NCBI GenBank assembly: GCA_963971285.1
Contig: OZ020250.1
Location: 15,236,499-15,300,498, forward strand
Direction: 5' to 3'
Source of the DNA: Astropecten irregularis
Taxonomy: Eukaryota > Echinodermata > Asteroidea > Paxillosida > Astropectinidae
DNA length: 64,000 nucleotides
In this document: positions 11,001 to 20,477 of the stretch, one piece after another
Layout: each line of letters opens with the position of its first letter
How positions within the stretch are numbered: the stretch's first letter is position 1
The notes under the pieces: model-generated
Databases searched by the model: none
Told to the model about the DNA's origin: nothing
What the model saw: only the letters and a program-made list of their open reading frames with translations
Made by a program: the position numbers and the translations under genes

Positions 11001-13050
11001 GATCAGTAGAGGGACCTTGGGTTGGTTGGTTGCCAATCGAGAAGGAAGGACTCTAGTCCACCAATAGCCCAGGGACCAATTTCATAGAGCTGCTTAGCAT
11101 TTCTGTCTTAAAGGTAATATCATACTTTGGTTTTTGTCAAAGAAATACAGATTCGTGGGCAAAAATATCAAGGAAGATACAGTAAAAGCAATCTGTGAAA
11201 ATTTCAGTCCCCTACGTTGCCCACTTTTTGAGAAATCAGCGAAAAACGGCTACGGTATTTCTGAAGTGTTTTCTCTTTTATTTTTGAGATGTAGGCCTAA
11301 CGGTTACACTGTTCAGGTCCCCTGCCTGCCTCTGGACCAGGGTATTCTATTGGGCAACCAGACTCGTCCATAATCGCTCTGACTCTTTTTCGAAACTAAG
11401 CCCGATGCTCAGGCCCGTTTAATTGACGCTCAATCTAAACAATATCAAAAACTCCCGCAGTCACGCAATAATAATTATACCCCAAAATAAAAGCAAAACC
11501 AAAGTACATAATAACGGTCGCGGTAAGTTGACAGGGACGACCGGGCGTTCCCAGCATTGGACATAAAGGTGGTATCATACTTTGGTTTTGTGACGAAAAA
11601 AAATACAGATTCATGGCCAAAAATATCAAGGAAGATACAGTCACAGTCATCTGTGAAAATTTCAGTCCCATACGGTGCCGACTTTTATGAGAAAACAGTG
11701 AAAAACAGCCACAGTATTTCTCAAGTCTTTTCTCTTTCATTTTTGATCTTTTAAAAGATCAAAAAGATTTTCGGTCGTTGTTTCACCAATTTCTGGATAA
11801 ATACACAATTTCAGGCGAAAACATTGTAACGGTATGTTTCTACCTCCACCCATCTTCATACCCTGTAAGTTAAAAGTAAATCTGTGAACATTTCTGTTTT
11901 GGTTTCTTACCAAAGTATGATAGTATACTACCTTTAACCAAAAAAGTCAAATTAATATGCTACATTTACACAACAGATACGCACATATAAAGCTAAAGAT
12001 GTCTCTGTGTGCTTTTCTCGATGATGCATAGTACCGACCCACAAAACAATCCATACAACCAAAGTCCATACAACCAATCAAATCACTCCAACCTACCCTG
12101 TTTATACTGACGTCACAGGGCCAATTTCATAGAGCTGCTCAGCACAAAAATTTGCTTAGCACAAAAATGTTTCGCCCAATAAAACAAATCATCATTGAAA
12201 ATTCCATTTCATATTCATGGTCAGCGAACAGCAGACGAAGTACAATCACAAGTGGTACACAACACTAACGTGGAAATTTGGTTGTTAACCCTGTTTTTAT
12301 TAAGACAGAAATGTCATGCTTAGTAAATTTCGTGAAATTCTCTATGAAATTGGCCCCTGGATATTCCCAACGAAAGTTCGTAAGAAGTTGAGCTTGCAAC
12401 ATTTATAGGCCTATATTTTCAGCTTGTGCAAATCAGTATCGCTGCAAATTTGATGTAAAAGTCACAATCGATTAACTTCGCAATTCGAATAAAATCATTT
12501 TAAGGTAGTACCATACTTTGGTAAGAGATCAAAACGGAAATGTGCACAGATTTACGTATAACTTACAGGGTAAGAAGATGATGCTAATAGAAACCTACCG
12601 TGAAAATTTTTCAGCCTGAAATGGTGTATTTATCCAGAAATTAGTAAAACAACAACCGGAAATCTTTTTGATCTTTTGAAAGATCAAAAACAAAAGAGAA
12701 AAGACTTAATTGGGTGTTTTTCACTGTTTTCTCAAAATGTGGGCACCGTATGGGACTGAAATTTTCACAGATGACTGTTGCTGTATCTGTCTTGATATTT
12801 TTGCCCATGAATCTGTATTTCTTTGATAAAAACCAAAGTATGATATTACCTTTAAGCGAGCTCATCCCTATAGTACATGCGTCCCTATACCTTCGGTTTG
12901 GGGTGATTCATCAGCATCAGTTTCGTGTCCTATCACCGATGCCTGCTTCACCAGCAAGTTGAAAGCAGTCACCAGGACAGCCTTCCCTTTAGAATCCTGC
13001 CGCACCGGACCGCCGCTGCTCCCCGACCGTGATGCAGCAGTTTTTTCCAT
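1928..13050 (-). CDS. Unrecognised multi-exon gene with a repeated beta-type module and a malectin-like segment (5' nine exons; 3' end outside window)
   Basis: Nine exons form one open frame on the minus strand: 13050-12891, 10160-10095, 9243-7966, 7818-7651, 7576-7540, 7440-7361, 5821-5679, 2776-2669 and 2045-1928. Every junction has GT/AG borders and the phases match throughout (1,1,1,1,2,1,0,0,1), giving 719 codons plus one base. The ATG context is CATCATGG. No signal peptide or membrane span is visible, so an intracellular product is inferred. Residues 1-75 are polar and Ser/Lys/Glu rich. Residues about 95-425 hold about three copies of a 103-117-residue module (see the exon 3 entry). Residues about 523-600 open with YAVNLGGPTYEALNQVVF, which resembles the start of malectin domains (YAVN-GGP-Y). 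The rest resembles nothing I recognise. The next exon must start in phase 1 and lie left of base 1. The exon chain is well supported; the function is unknown. Confidence 0.75.
2112..2486 (+). mobile_element. MITE family A, diverged
   Basis: The same order of internal blocks as the other copies, but the right end is altered (GAAGTTACCG). It lies in the intron between exons 8 and 9 of the minus-strand gene. Confidence 0.7.
2512..2632. repeat. Foldback with GATTTCACGAA ends
   Basis: Left CCGATTTCACGAATCACTAA is inverted at the right as TTAGCACTTCGTGAAATCG. A relative lies at 39787-39945. It sits just 3' of exon 8. Confidence 0.65.
2669..2776 (-). CDS. Exon 8 of the unrecognised gene
   Basis: A 108-bp exon, phase 0 to 0, with acceptor CCTGAATCAG and donor ACAG/GTAATG. 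It encodes 36 codons, IPVEKSEKLTLKLHSVGDYL and then KDQDITIGEDLDISAQ. The alternating pattern suggests an Ig-like or other beta fold, but this is only a guess. Confidence 0.65.
2949..3040. repeat. Short near-palindrome
   Basis: Left GAGGGCCGGACGTTTCGATC faces right GATCAAAACGCCAGGCCCTC with a short spacer. The first half recurs near 5880. Confidence 0.65.
3563..3972. repeat. Foldback element of about 400 bp
   Basis: Left GAGGTTTCGCAAGCGAACGG and right CCGTTCGCATGCGAAACCTC are near-perfect inverted ends. The interior is CG-rich with no gene. Confidence 0.75.
4102..4264 (+). repeat. C-rich dispersed repeat (uninterrupted copy)
   Basis: Begins CATGGGCGTAGATCCCGGG and ends GTCTGAGGACGTGTCTACAC, with a poly-C core. 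The copy at 13.68 kb is split by another element. Confidence 0.65.
4328..4689 (+). mobile_element. MITE family A
   Basis: Full-length copy, left TAGTATCATACTTTGG and right CATGATACTACCTTTAA, with the GATC-palindrome centre. The 108- and 92-codon ORFs across it are repeat artefacts. Confidence 0.8.
5198..5617. repeat. Foldback family C (TTAAGCA subtype)
   Basis: GGGGCCAAATTCATACAGCT at the left is inverted at the right as AGCTCTATGAAATTGGCC. The inner TTAAGCACCAA blocks are inverted too. A sister copy lies at 38867-39122. Confidence 0.75.
5679..5821 (-). CDS. Exon 7 of the unrecognised gene
   Basis: A 143-bp exon, phase 1 to 0, with acceptor GTCATTGCAG and donor CAAG/GTAAGC. It encodes 47 codons starting LQCLRKFDSLISSEDNLYNM and ending ASDMSIK. 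No family recognised. Confidence 0.65.
6073..6595. repeat. Nested foldback of about 520 bp with near-perfect arms
   Basis: Outer arms of about 44 bp: 6073-6116 begins AGGAGTCCACTGGGCCGGCG and its inverse closes at 6594. A second inverted pair sits inside: CCAATGGGAGACTTTTGAGA near 6187 against TCTCAAAAGTCTCCCATTGG near 6334. The frame is open across the whole element (177 codons), but arm symmetry and low-complexity CG sequence argue against a gene. Confidence 0.85.
7361..7576 (-). CDS. Exons 5 and 6 of the unrecognised gene (two short exons)
   Basis: Exon 5 (7576-7540, 37 bp, phase 1 to 2) encodes DLTEQIQDCML. Exon 6 (7440-7361, 80 bp, phase 2 to 1) encodes MSTWYYHWNELHKELSNG followed by AVFDAYIP. 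Between them lies a 99-bp intron with GT/AG ends. The exon 6 donor, CAG/GTTATT, is weak. The exons are accepted because only these phases keep the frame open from 7651 to 5821. Confidence 0.5.
7651..7818 (-). CDS. Exon 4 of the unrecognised gene, malectin-like start
   Basis: A 168-bp exon, phase 1 to 1, with acceptor TACTCAG and donor GATG/GTAAGT. It encodes NRPVRVELTGSPY...GVLYAVNLGGPTYEALNQVV. The YAVN-GGP-Y-A stretch resembles the first strands of malectin-type carbohydrate-binding domains. The resemblance fades in the next exons, so it is tentative. Confidence 0.65.
7966..9243 (-). CDS. Large exon carrying the repeated module of the unrecognised gene
   Basis: A 1,278-bp exon, phase 1 to 1, with acceptor CCCTTTACAG and donor ATTG/GTGAGT, encoding 425 full codons. 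Two module copies are clear: AMLVLCSAPG...AYFVAVGY...LTITGPSKSHYGIWLS, and CVLIMCSSSAG...ALYMVNIQ...LLIVGPSKPCRYCFLS about 103-110 residues later. A third, more diverged copy at the start has TALMLVTS...NELSLIRCGFSG. Alternating hydrophobic residues suggest beta structure. The exon contains 13 cysteines. I cannot assign the module to a named family. Confidence 0.8.
9424..9934. repeat. Two family C foldbacks (9424-9553 and 9687-9934)
   Basis: The second is the more complete: CCAATTTCATAGAGCTGCTT against AGCAGCTCTATGAAATTGGT. The first is a shortened copy of the same family. Both are in intron 2 of the minus-strand gene. Confidence 0.75.
10095..10160 (-). CDS. Second exon of the unrecognised minus-strand gene
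   Basis: A 66-bp exon, phase 1 to 1, with acceptor TTTCAAACAG and donor AGAG/GTAGGA. It encodes an acidic linker beginning KPEELEKVDLQLPSLPENN. The reading frame is fixed by the flanking exons. Confidence 0.6.
10343..10413 (-). tRNA. tRNA-like sequence, probable tRNA pseudogene or SINE head
   Basis: Starts GGGCTGGGTAGCTCAATTGG and ends GGTTCGAATCCCGCTCCAGT + CA, with A-box and B-box sequences. The 3' side runs into TTTTT, a Pol III terminator. The acceptor stem pairs, but the T-stem has a mismatch and the anticodon stem CCTG/CAGG leaves a six-base loop, so a working tRNA is unlikely. Confidence 0.6.
11069..11290. mobile_element. Truncated family C joined to partial MITE A
   Basis: A family C left arm (GACCAATTTCATAGAGCTG) stops at TCTGTCTT and continues directly into MITE A in reverse orientation (AAAGGTAATATCATACTTTG). 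The A copy lacks its second half. Confidence 0.6.
11564..11937 (-). mobile_element. MITE family A
   Basis: Complete copy in reverse orientation, from AAAGGTGGTATCATACTTTG to GATAGTATACTACCTTTAA, with GATCTTTTAAAAGATC at the centre. Confidence 0.8.
12117..12359. repeat. Foldback family C
   Basis: GGGCCAATTTCATAGAGCTG at the left, TCTATGAAATTGGCCCC at the right. The body shares ATGAATATGAAATGGAATTT with the other copies on the opposite strand. Confidence 0.75.
12499..12855 (+). mobile_element. MITE family A
   Basis: Full-length copy ending about 35 bp from the exon 1 donor of the minus-strand gene. Confidence 0.8.
12891..13050 (-). CDS. First coding exon of the unrecognised minus-strand gene
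   Basis: Encodes 53 residues starting MEKTAASRSGSSGG and ending DESPQTE, then splits a codon after one base at a donor reading GAAG/GTATAG. The N-terminus is polar, not a signal peptide. Phase 1 joins the exon at 10160 in frame. I placed the start here because this ATG has a good context, and no upstream exon is needed to keep the frame open. Confidence 0.65.
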
Positions 13051-13059
13051 GATGGACTC

Positions 13060-13680
13060 GGTTGGTCAGTGAAGATACTTTTACGTTCCTAGTTTTAATT
13101 CTACGGGAAAAAAAACGACGGCGTGATTTGAGAACAAAAAATGGAAATGGGTTGCCGACGCTGCCGAAGTTGTTAGACTTTGAAACAAAGAGCTAAAGTC
13201 CAGAGAGTTCTGATTAGGCTAAACCACTGTCTATAGCTCGGTGGTACCGAAAACAATACCGATTCTGCCTCATGATACCGTTATTATAAGTAGTCCTATC
13301 GATGTCCTTTGCTCACAGGAATATCCACGATTGTTTGCAGATAAAATACTTTTTCTTCCGTTGCAAAGACATACATATACATCCGTACACCGGTCTTAAA
13401 ATCAAGTGACAGATAATTCCTTGTGTACAAACCACTATATAACCCCTTGCTTGGTAATTATATTGGCCTTCACACCCGCACACCCACCCACGTGTATAAA
13501 TAGGTAACTTCCTTCGTTACACAATCACAGTGCAACTGCCGACAGTACCTAGTCTGTAAAGTAAAATGACCCCCGGTACCAGCAGCTGCATGGCGAGGAA
13601 GGAAATTCAATTAGCATATATAGAGAAACGAAAATCATCGTCAACAATATTGTTACAAAGAAATGCATAATACTATGTAT
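13060..13680. other. Region upstream of the minus-strand gene
   Basis: Probably holds the 5' UTR and promoter of the gene starting at 13050. A TATAAATA lies at about 13494 on the opposite strand. No ORF or repeat I can support. Confidence 0.3.
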
Positions 13681-13683
13681 AAC

Positions 13684-14083
13684 ATGGGCGTAGATCACGG
13701 GGGGGAGGGGGGTAAACCCCCATGCTTTCACTTTTTATATACATGTACTGTATGTACAAATGATTTTGTACACATAAACGTAGAAGTACGACCCAGCATA
13801 CCCCCTGGGGCCAATTTCATAAAACTGTTAAGCACAAACATTCGCTAAGCATGACATTTCTGTCTTAATAAAAACAGGATTATACTAACAACCAAATTTC
13901 CATGTGTTATGTATCACTTGTGATTGATCTTTGGCTGTTGTTCGCTGACCAAGAATATCAAATGAAATTTTCAATGGTGGTTTTGTTTTATTGGGCGAGA
14001 CATTTTTGTGCTAAGCAAACTTTTGTGCTTAACAATTTTATGAAATTGGCCCTCTGGTCTGAGGACGTGTCTATACGCTACTG
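13684..14083 (+). repeat. C-rich repeat interrupted by a family C foldback
   Basis: The outer element matches 4102-4264 (CATGGGCGTAGATCACGGG ... GTCTGAGGACGTGTCTA). Inside it, at about 13806-14053, sits a complete family C foldback. The insertion order is therefore readable: C entered last. Confidence 0.75.
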
Positions 14084-14950
14084 AAGTATAATCAGTCCAC
14101 GTATGTTCAAAATACACAGCAAATAAATTACTTTTTACAATTTCAACATAGTTCCCGTTTTTCAGATCTGAAGTATGTCCGAAACAATTAACTTTCCGAC
14201 AGAGTGCTCGAATTTTATTGGAATGATTAATGAAAGAAAAGAAAATCCATAATGAGCAAACGAATTTAGAAAGATTGTGATTTTTAATGTCACAATTTTA
14301 AAGGGATGATTTTTAATAACAGAAACTTTAAAATTACTGGGCCTTTTTTATTATTTCAACTTGACTCAATTATACTACACTAGTATACTACTAAAGACAG
14401 ATACAAGGTCAACATATTCTTCATTTTTCTTGCTTTTCAAGTGGCAGCCATTGATTCCTTACGGATGATACTTTGGTCACGATATCAAATCTTTCATATC
14501 TCTTTACAAGAACACATGGGAACGATTTGCCGGATATGGTATCTTCTTGCCGACATTAAAGTCAGGCAATTACATCTGTAAAGGTCACTATACTCTAAAA
14601 ACTGCAGGTAATAAAATTATGTGGGTAAGGACATTATTTTCCACAGGGGTGAAATGCAATATAAGGAAGATTCACGTTTTCAATGTTTACAAATGCAAAT
14701 AAGCAACATGGCCGTGAACAAAATGAACTTTGTATGTGCAATGGATTGCATGTGTATAACAAACAGTTATTGGAACAAAGGTTTGATGCACTGTGAAAGG
14801 TAGTGCAAACATGGCGGTATAGTTGAATTGGACCGTATCCGGACCAGATAATGACAAGCCAAAGCAACATTGCTGACATTACTGTCTTTCTACCACTCGT
14901 CATTAAAGGGAGCATAATAGGATTTGCAAAGATGTGCGTTTCGGGCTGAA
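14084..14950. other. No gene seen
   Basis: A/T-rich sequence with only short overlapping ORFs (up to 122 codons at 14634-15002) that lack splice context or family similarity. Confidence 0.4.
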
Positions 14951-14952
14951 TT

Positions 14953-15545
14953 TGGTACTTAAAGGTAATTTCATACGTTGTCATGTTTTTTGTCAAAGAC
15001 ATACAGATTCATGGGCAAAAATATCAAGGACGATAACAGTTATAGTCATCTGTGACAATTTTAGTCCCATACGGTGCCCACTTTTTGAGAAAACAGTGAA
15101 AAACGGCCACAGTATTTCTTAAAGGTAGGATCATACTTGGGTATGACACCAAAAGAGAAATGTTCACAGATTTACCTATAACTTACAGGGTGTGAAGATG
15201 GTGGTGGTAGAAACATACTGTTCAATTTTTTCTGCCTGAAATGGTGTATTTATCCAGAATTTAGTATTAAACAACGACCGAAAATCTTTTTGATCTTTTA
15301 ATCTTACCCCCCCCCCCAATTGGGCTCCCTAAAAAATAAATAATCAAAATAAAAAAATAACACCAACAAAATAACATTCAAAATTCAAATTGAAAAAGCT
15401 CCCTACCAAAGAAGGGGGGGGGGGACACCCCCTTCCACACCCCCCCCCCCTCGGGCGCTTCGCGCCCTCGCAGTGCCTGCCTACCAAATTTCACTCCGGT
15501 AAAACCCCCCCCCCCCCTTAGCAAAAAGCTAGATCCGCCCCTGGA
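14953..15545. repeat. Two partial MITE A copies and a poly-C repeat
   Basis: A reverse partial (14953-15120) is directly followed by a forward partial (15121-15300), both lacking the far half. The forward copy is cut at its GATCTTTTAA centre by a C-rich block (15303-15545, several runs of 8 or more C). Confidence 0.6.
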
Positions 15546-16092
15546 TACTACCTTTAAACAGATGTGAAGGTCTTAAACTTCCTTACAGACGTTGATACCT
15601 TTTTTACGCTTTGTTCATCTGAATAGCAGAAATACGGCCGAAATAATCTTAACCCCCCTTCGATTCCTTCACGGTTACACTACGCTTTTGAAATGCTACC
15701 AAATCGTTTGGACGAACGACCTCTTTAAAAGACACTAAATCTTGAAAAACCCAGCATCTGATGAACCAAGATTTCCCATGGTGACTGTTTGCACTGTTTA
15801 CAAACTGTTGAGTCCATTTTCTGTCTCAAACTCAATATAAATTCTATGCAAAACCTGTACGCTGCCTTTAAAGGACATTTATTGCAACATTGGTAAAGGT
15901 GACAGATCAGCTGCATGTTGCTCATAATTCGATTTGTCATGGCATAAAAACAAACCTGTGTAATTTTCAGCTCAAACAGCGAAAACCCGTTGACTATCGT
16001 TAAGCCAAATTGCGTGGGAATTACTGTCTCAATTTTGATTTTTCCGGGAACAAATAATGTTTTGGTTTAATGTGTTTGGTTTAACTCTTTTC

Positions 16093-16820
16093 TGGATAAA
16101 TACAGCATTTTTGGCAGACACAATTTCACAGTATGTTTCTACCATTACCGTCTATATACCGTTAAACTGTACGTATATGAAAATGTCTGTTTTGGTTTGT
16201 AACCAATGTTATATATGCCCCTATCAACATACATTGGTAGCAAACCAAAACAGAACTTGAATCGGCAGATTTACCTAGGCCTATAGCTTACAGGGTATAA
16301 TTTATCAAGATTGTGAGGGTAGAGACATACTGTGAAGTGAGATAAAAATGCACTTTCCAAATAAAAAATGGTATTGTATCCTGTACTTTGTTCCAGAGGT
16401 CGCAGGATGGAATCCTGCTGTCGGTAAATATTTTGTTTATCACCTTTGAATGATTTAAAGGTACATTACCATACAGGATTGGCACGGTAACATACCCAAC
16501 AGAAATGTTCGCAGATTTACGTATAACTTTCAGGATATGAAGATGGTGCTGGTAGAAACGTACCTTTAAAAGCACCTGAAATTGTGTATTTATCCAGAAA
16601 CTAGTAAAGCAAAGACGGAAAACAGTTTTGATCTCGGGGTAAGATCAAAACCATTCTTTATATTTTATTAGGAAAAAATTAGTCGGGTTTTCACTATTTT
16701 CCCGCGACTCAGATGTCTAATTAAGCTCAAATTTTCACTGGTGTGTTATTTCATGTACATGCTGGATTAGACAAAATGTGAGTGCTGTTCTGTGACCTTA
16801 ACCGGTCATGTATTAATATA
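16093..16820. mobile_element. Partial MITE and a MITE family B copy (about 16454-16820)
   Basis: Family B starts TTTAAAGGTACATTACCATA and carries GATCTCGGGGTAAGATC at its centre, with a right half (CGTGACTCAGATGTC...) unlike family A. A shorter piece at 16093-16260 shares the outer left half. Confidence 0.65.
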
Positions 16821-17700
16821 CATCTAATTAATCTTTAGTCAGTTTTCCCCACTGATTTACATGATTATGATGATGTGAATTTTGAACGCTTTCGAATATT
16901 AAATGGAGGGTCATGTATACCGGCTTTATTAGTTTCTCGTAATAAATGATCCGCCATGCGTTTCATTTTATGGTAGTGTCATGTCATGCTTTTTCTTATC
17001 TCGTGACTTTGATATCAAGTTGCTTAGTCAGCTTTCCAAACATAAAGCTGCTATAGTGGTAGAAGGAAAGACGGTGGAGAGATATGAAAAGTCATGAGAG
17101 GGCGCTGTTGAGCGTAGTAACAGTTTAGTGTTCAGGTTGCATCCAAGTAAATAAACTCCCAGAGACAACAGTGATAAATCCTCAAACGTCAAAAATCATT
17201 AAAAAATATACAGAACTCTCACAGCTGTTCAAGTTACACAGAAAAATGATGACCAACATGTCACCTTTCATTTTCTTTTCAATTTATGGTAGGGTGACCA
17301 TTGAATTTTTGAGATATACTCATTCTCAGCTGAACACCCCTAAAACAAGGTATGGATCACTCCAGTCAAAGAAGCCATTTTCAAAAAAACATCCCTCTGC
17401 AAAGCGGCTGAAATAGACCCGCTTTCTCACCCAATTGCATCAAAAATGGTCACAAATGGAAGCCCAGAGTCCAGGCAGGAGGTCCAGTGCCATATTTCTT
17501 CAATCCTTCATTTTCATAGCTCTCACAACTCTCTTATTTAAAATATATTGAGTGCTTAATTTTTATTCATGAGCTCGGCGGACGGATTTTGGCACTATTT
17601 ACTTGGGTGCACCCCTCAGTGCAGTTTATTCAAAGTGAGTGGCCACTTGACTTTTCATGGAGCTCCATTGGTTCAGAGTTTAAAATCAGTGTTCAGATTA
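16820..17700. other. No gene seen
   Basis: The 81-codon ORF at 17171-17416 has no splice borders, signal or family similarity, so it is not called. Confidence 0.4.
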
Positions 17701-17704
17701 CTCA

Positions 17705-17945
17705 GGGCTGTTTTCCAAACCTCGGCTCCGGCTCGGGCTCCGGCTCCTGCTCCATTTCGTGAGCCCATTCTAAAATAACGAGTAGCAAAATAGAGGTTTA
17801 AGTTGGCTACGGTTTGGAAGTAGATATTCTATTTTGAACAAGAAAACAGAGATTCAGCTTCAGTGAAAAGCAACAGCCTATATTTTCAGCATATGGATTG
17901 ACAGAGACAAAGCCGGAGCCTGAGCCGGAGCCGAGGTTCGGAAAC
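17705..17945. repeat. Foldback family with GGCTCCGGCTC arms
   Basis: The left arm GGCTCCGGCTCGGGCTCCGG is inverted at the right as GGAGCCTGAGCCGGAGCC. The interior shares GAAGTAGATTCTCT-like and GATTCAGCTTCAGTGAAAAG blocks with the copies at 19.92 and 34.69 kb. Confidence 0.75.
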
Positions 17946-18239
17946 TGGCTCAGTATTTATCCATAATTATTCAGTGGGCAACAAAGCGCCGCTTACGGCG
18001 GTATGATCCTTGGTAGTCGCTTGACCTTTCGCCGGCGGAGATTGACGCGATAGGGGCATTTAAGAAAGCTAAAATTCGGAACAAGGATAGACTATTAAGG
18101 CCTAGGCTATCATGTCAAATGGGGAGAGTTTGCAACTATATATATAAGCGTTTGTCAAACAGCAACGATATCAACAGTCAAATCATGAGAAATCAAAGTT
18201 CAATGGGCAGTTCGCTGAGCCAGGATCTCATTTCGGCGT

Positions 18240-18560
18240 TCGGACAGCAAAGAGCAGTGAGGTCCCTGAGCAAGACGACTTGAGCAAGACGCTGTCAGTC
18301 ACCACGTGCTCCACGGTCTGGGTCGGGTGGCCACAATCATGGACATGAGGCTGCTTCTTGTACGCCCCAACGTTGGAGGGTCTCACCGACGCGAGCAGTG
18401 CCGGAGCGAAGACGGTTGTGTCGCACCCACTGCTTACGCGGTAGGTCAACACCGGGCGGCAGCGACGGGCTGGCCGGGGGACAGGCAGATCGAATGAGAG
18501 GTCCATGGGCCAGCATCAATACGGTCGTTCCACGCCTTGGGTGGATCATAGTTATTTGCG
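18240..18560 (-). mobile_element. 3' remnant of a non-LTR retrotransposon (RT/RNase H C-terminal region), frameshifted
   Basis: One frame reads PPGVDLPRKQWVRHNRLRSG and LQRWGVQEAASC. After a frameshift near 18340 another reads HDCGHPTQTVEHVVTD. This matches the C-terminal DLPR-x-x-W...LNRLRTG...W-G...CGH-QT-x-H-I pattern of Jockey/I-type LINE ORF2 proteins. The copy is dead: short, frameshifted, with no upstream polymerase motifs. Confidence 0.65.
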
Positions 18561-18999
18561 ACGAGATGGGCAGCGTGTCGGGATCGAAAAAGGGCTCAGA
18601 ACAATAATCGGGAGATTCAAGCTGAATGACCAAAAATGCATTCCAGTAATTTCTGAGCAAGGTGCATTTATGTGAACATTTTTTGTTCTGATGTTCGCGG
18701 TATGAAACACAATACTCCCCTTGTCAAAGTTTATAAACATGGAATTCTTTCACATCAGAAAACCGACAAACAAGACACGTCCTATTATGTTGATCAACTG
18801 TAAAATTCCTTGAGCATTATTGCTCATCTGATACTCCGTGATCTAATCTAACAAACGGCAACCATAAAATTATTATCAGTTCTTAGGTCAGAGTTGCCAA
18901 ACAGAAGATTACACTGCCCCATGATGTTGGGAAAAGTATGCAAAACAGAAGCAAAGACAAGAGAGAAATGAATGTATCGATAACACAGTGATGTATACA

Positions 19000-19650
19000 T
19001 TAAAGGTAGTATCATACTTTGGTAAGAGACCAAAACAGAAATGTTCACAGATTTACGAATAACTTTCAGAGTATGAAGAGGATGCTAGTAGAAACATACC
19101 GTTAAAATATTTCTGCCTGAAATGGTCTATTTATCCAGAAATTAGTAAAACAAAGACCGAAAATCTTTTTGATCTTAAAAAAGATCAAAAATAAATGAGA
19201 AAAGACTTAAGAAATACTGTGGCCGTTTTTCACTGTTTTCTCAAAACGTGGGCAACGTATGGGACTGGAATTTTCACAGATGACTGTTACTTTATCTTCC
19301 TTGATATTTTTGCCCATGAATCTGTATTTCTTTGACAAAAACCTAAGTTTGATACTACCTTTAAAGGTATAATACATAATTGGTAAATGTCACAGGACAG
19401 CACTCATTCTTTGTCTGATCAAAAATGTACATGAAATAATAAACCTGTGAAAAAATGAGCTCAATCGGACATCTGAGTCACGAGAAAATAACGAAAACCC
19501 GACTCAATTTTTCTTATAAAACATGATGATTGGTTTTGATCTTACCCTGAGATCAAAACTGTTTTCGATCTTTGTTTGAATAATTTCTGGATAAATACAG
19601 CATATGTTTCTACCAGCACAATCTACATACCTTGAGTGAAAGGGGATAAC
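19000..19650. mobile_element. MITE A (19000-19364) abutting partial MITE B
   Basis: The A copy ends CTACCTTTAA and the B copy starts within the same bases (TTAAAGGTATAATACATAAT), so the two share one TTAA. The B copy stops near 19632. Confidence 0.75.
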
Positions 19651-19920
19651 TAAAACAACTCGAGTTAGGGTGTCTGTTATGTTTGCTCCAAAAATCGTTC
19701 GGACGAACGATCTTTGGAAAAGGCACTTAATCTTGATTTCCTTGAAAAACCCAGCATCTGATGAACCAAGATTACCCATGGTGACTGTTTGCACTGTTTA
19801 TGAACTGTTGAGTCCATTTTCTGTCTCAAACTCAATAATATGTTTTGGAGGCCTTGCAAATCCTATATGCTCCCTTTAAGTGTCAAAGTTCAAATTCAAT
19901 GCAACATTCTAGACACCTGT

Positions 19921-20139
19921 TGAGCCTTTTTCGAAGCTCAATTCCGTTCCGGCTACGGCTCTGGATCTGGTATCAAAATAGAGGCTTGTGGATGCGGTTC
20001 GGAAGTAGATTCTCTGGTTTGAAAAGCAAAACAGAGCTTCAGCTTCAATGAAAAGCCACAACCTGTATTTGCAGCATTATGGGTTTATACAGAGACGAAG
20101 CCGGAGCCTGAGCCGGAGCCGAGCTTTGAGAAAGGACCT
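19921..20139. repeat. GGCTCC-arm foldback, diverged
   Basis: Left TTCCGGCTACGGCTCTGG, right GGAGCCTGAGCCGGAGCC. The inner GCTTCAGCTTCAATGAAAAG block is shared with its relatives. It lies just upstream of the MEGF promoter region. Confidence 0.65.
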
Positions 20140-20212
20140 TAAATTTACTGTCTTCACTCTGTTCCACATAACAGTGTTAGATGCGCGATGATTGTGTAAC
20201 GAAAATAAAACA

Positions 20213-20245
20213 AATATATAAAACAAACAGATGGCGTTTCTGATT
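20213..20245 (+). promoter_or_regulatory. Possible core promoter of the MEGF-like gene
   Basis: A TATA-like stretch (AAATATATAAAAC) begins about 170 bp before the ATG. An inverted CCAAT motif (GATTGGTTA) lies slightly downstream of it, which is not the usual order. Transcription start not determinable. Confidence 0.25.
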
Positions 20246-20385
20246 GGTTAAGAGGGGTATTGTTGGGAGGGGTGACTTTCCGAAAGAAAAGCAAAAGAAA
20301 ATTCGTCTTCGTCGCCCGACATGATACCGGGACGTGGAATGATTTTCCTTCAGAGTGTTCCGGAGCCGGCTTGCAAAGGGACACG

Positions 20386-20477
20386 ATGGAGAAGCTGTTT
20401 GTCCTCATCGCACTAGTGGCAGTCTCTTGCCGCCTGTGCCTTGCCCACGACTATGGATTGTGCGAGTACGATGAACC
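20386..20477 (+). CDS. MEGF-like exon 1: signal peptide and start of EMI domain
   Basis: The ATG sits in GACACGATGG, a good start context. Residues 1-20 are hydrophobic with a small-residue cleavage site (CLCLA). The mature end HDYGLCEYDEP carries the first EMI cysteine. The frame stays open upstream to 20260, with an earlier in-frame ATG, but only this start puts the signal peptide at the N-terminus. Donor CC/GTAAGT, phase 2. Confidence 0.9.

Noticed and set aside
13490..13500. TATAAATA as promoter for a plus-strand gene
   Set aside because: No plus-strand start or exon follows within several kilobases.
17171..17416. 81-codon plus-strand ORF
   Set aside because: No splice borders, signal peptide or family similarity; length expected by chance.
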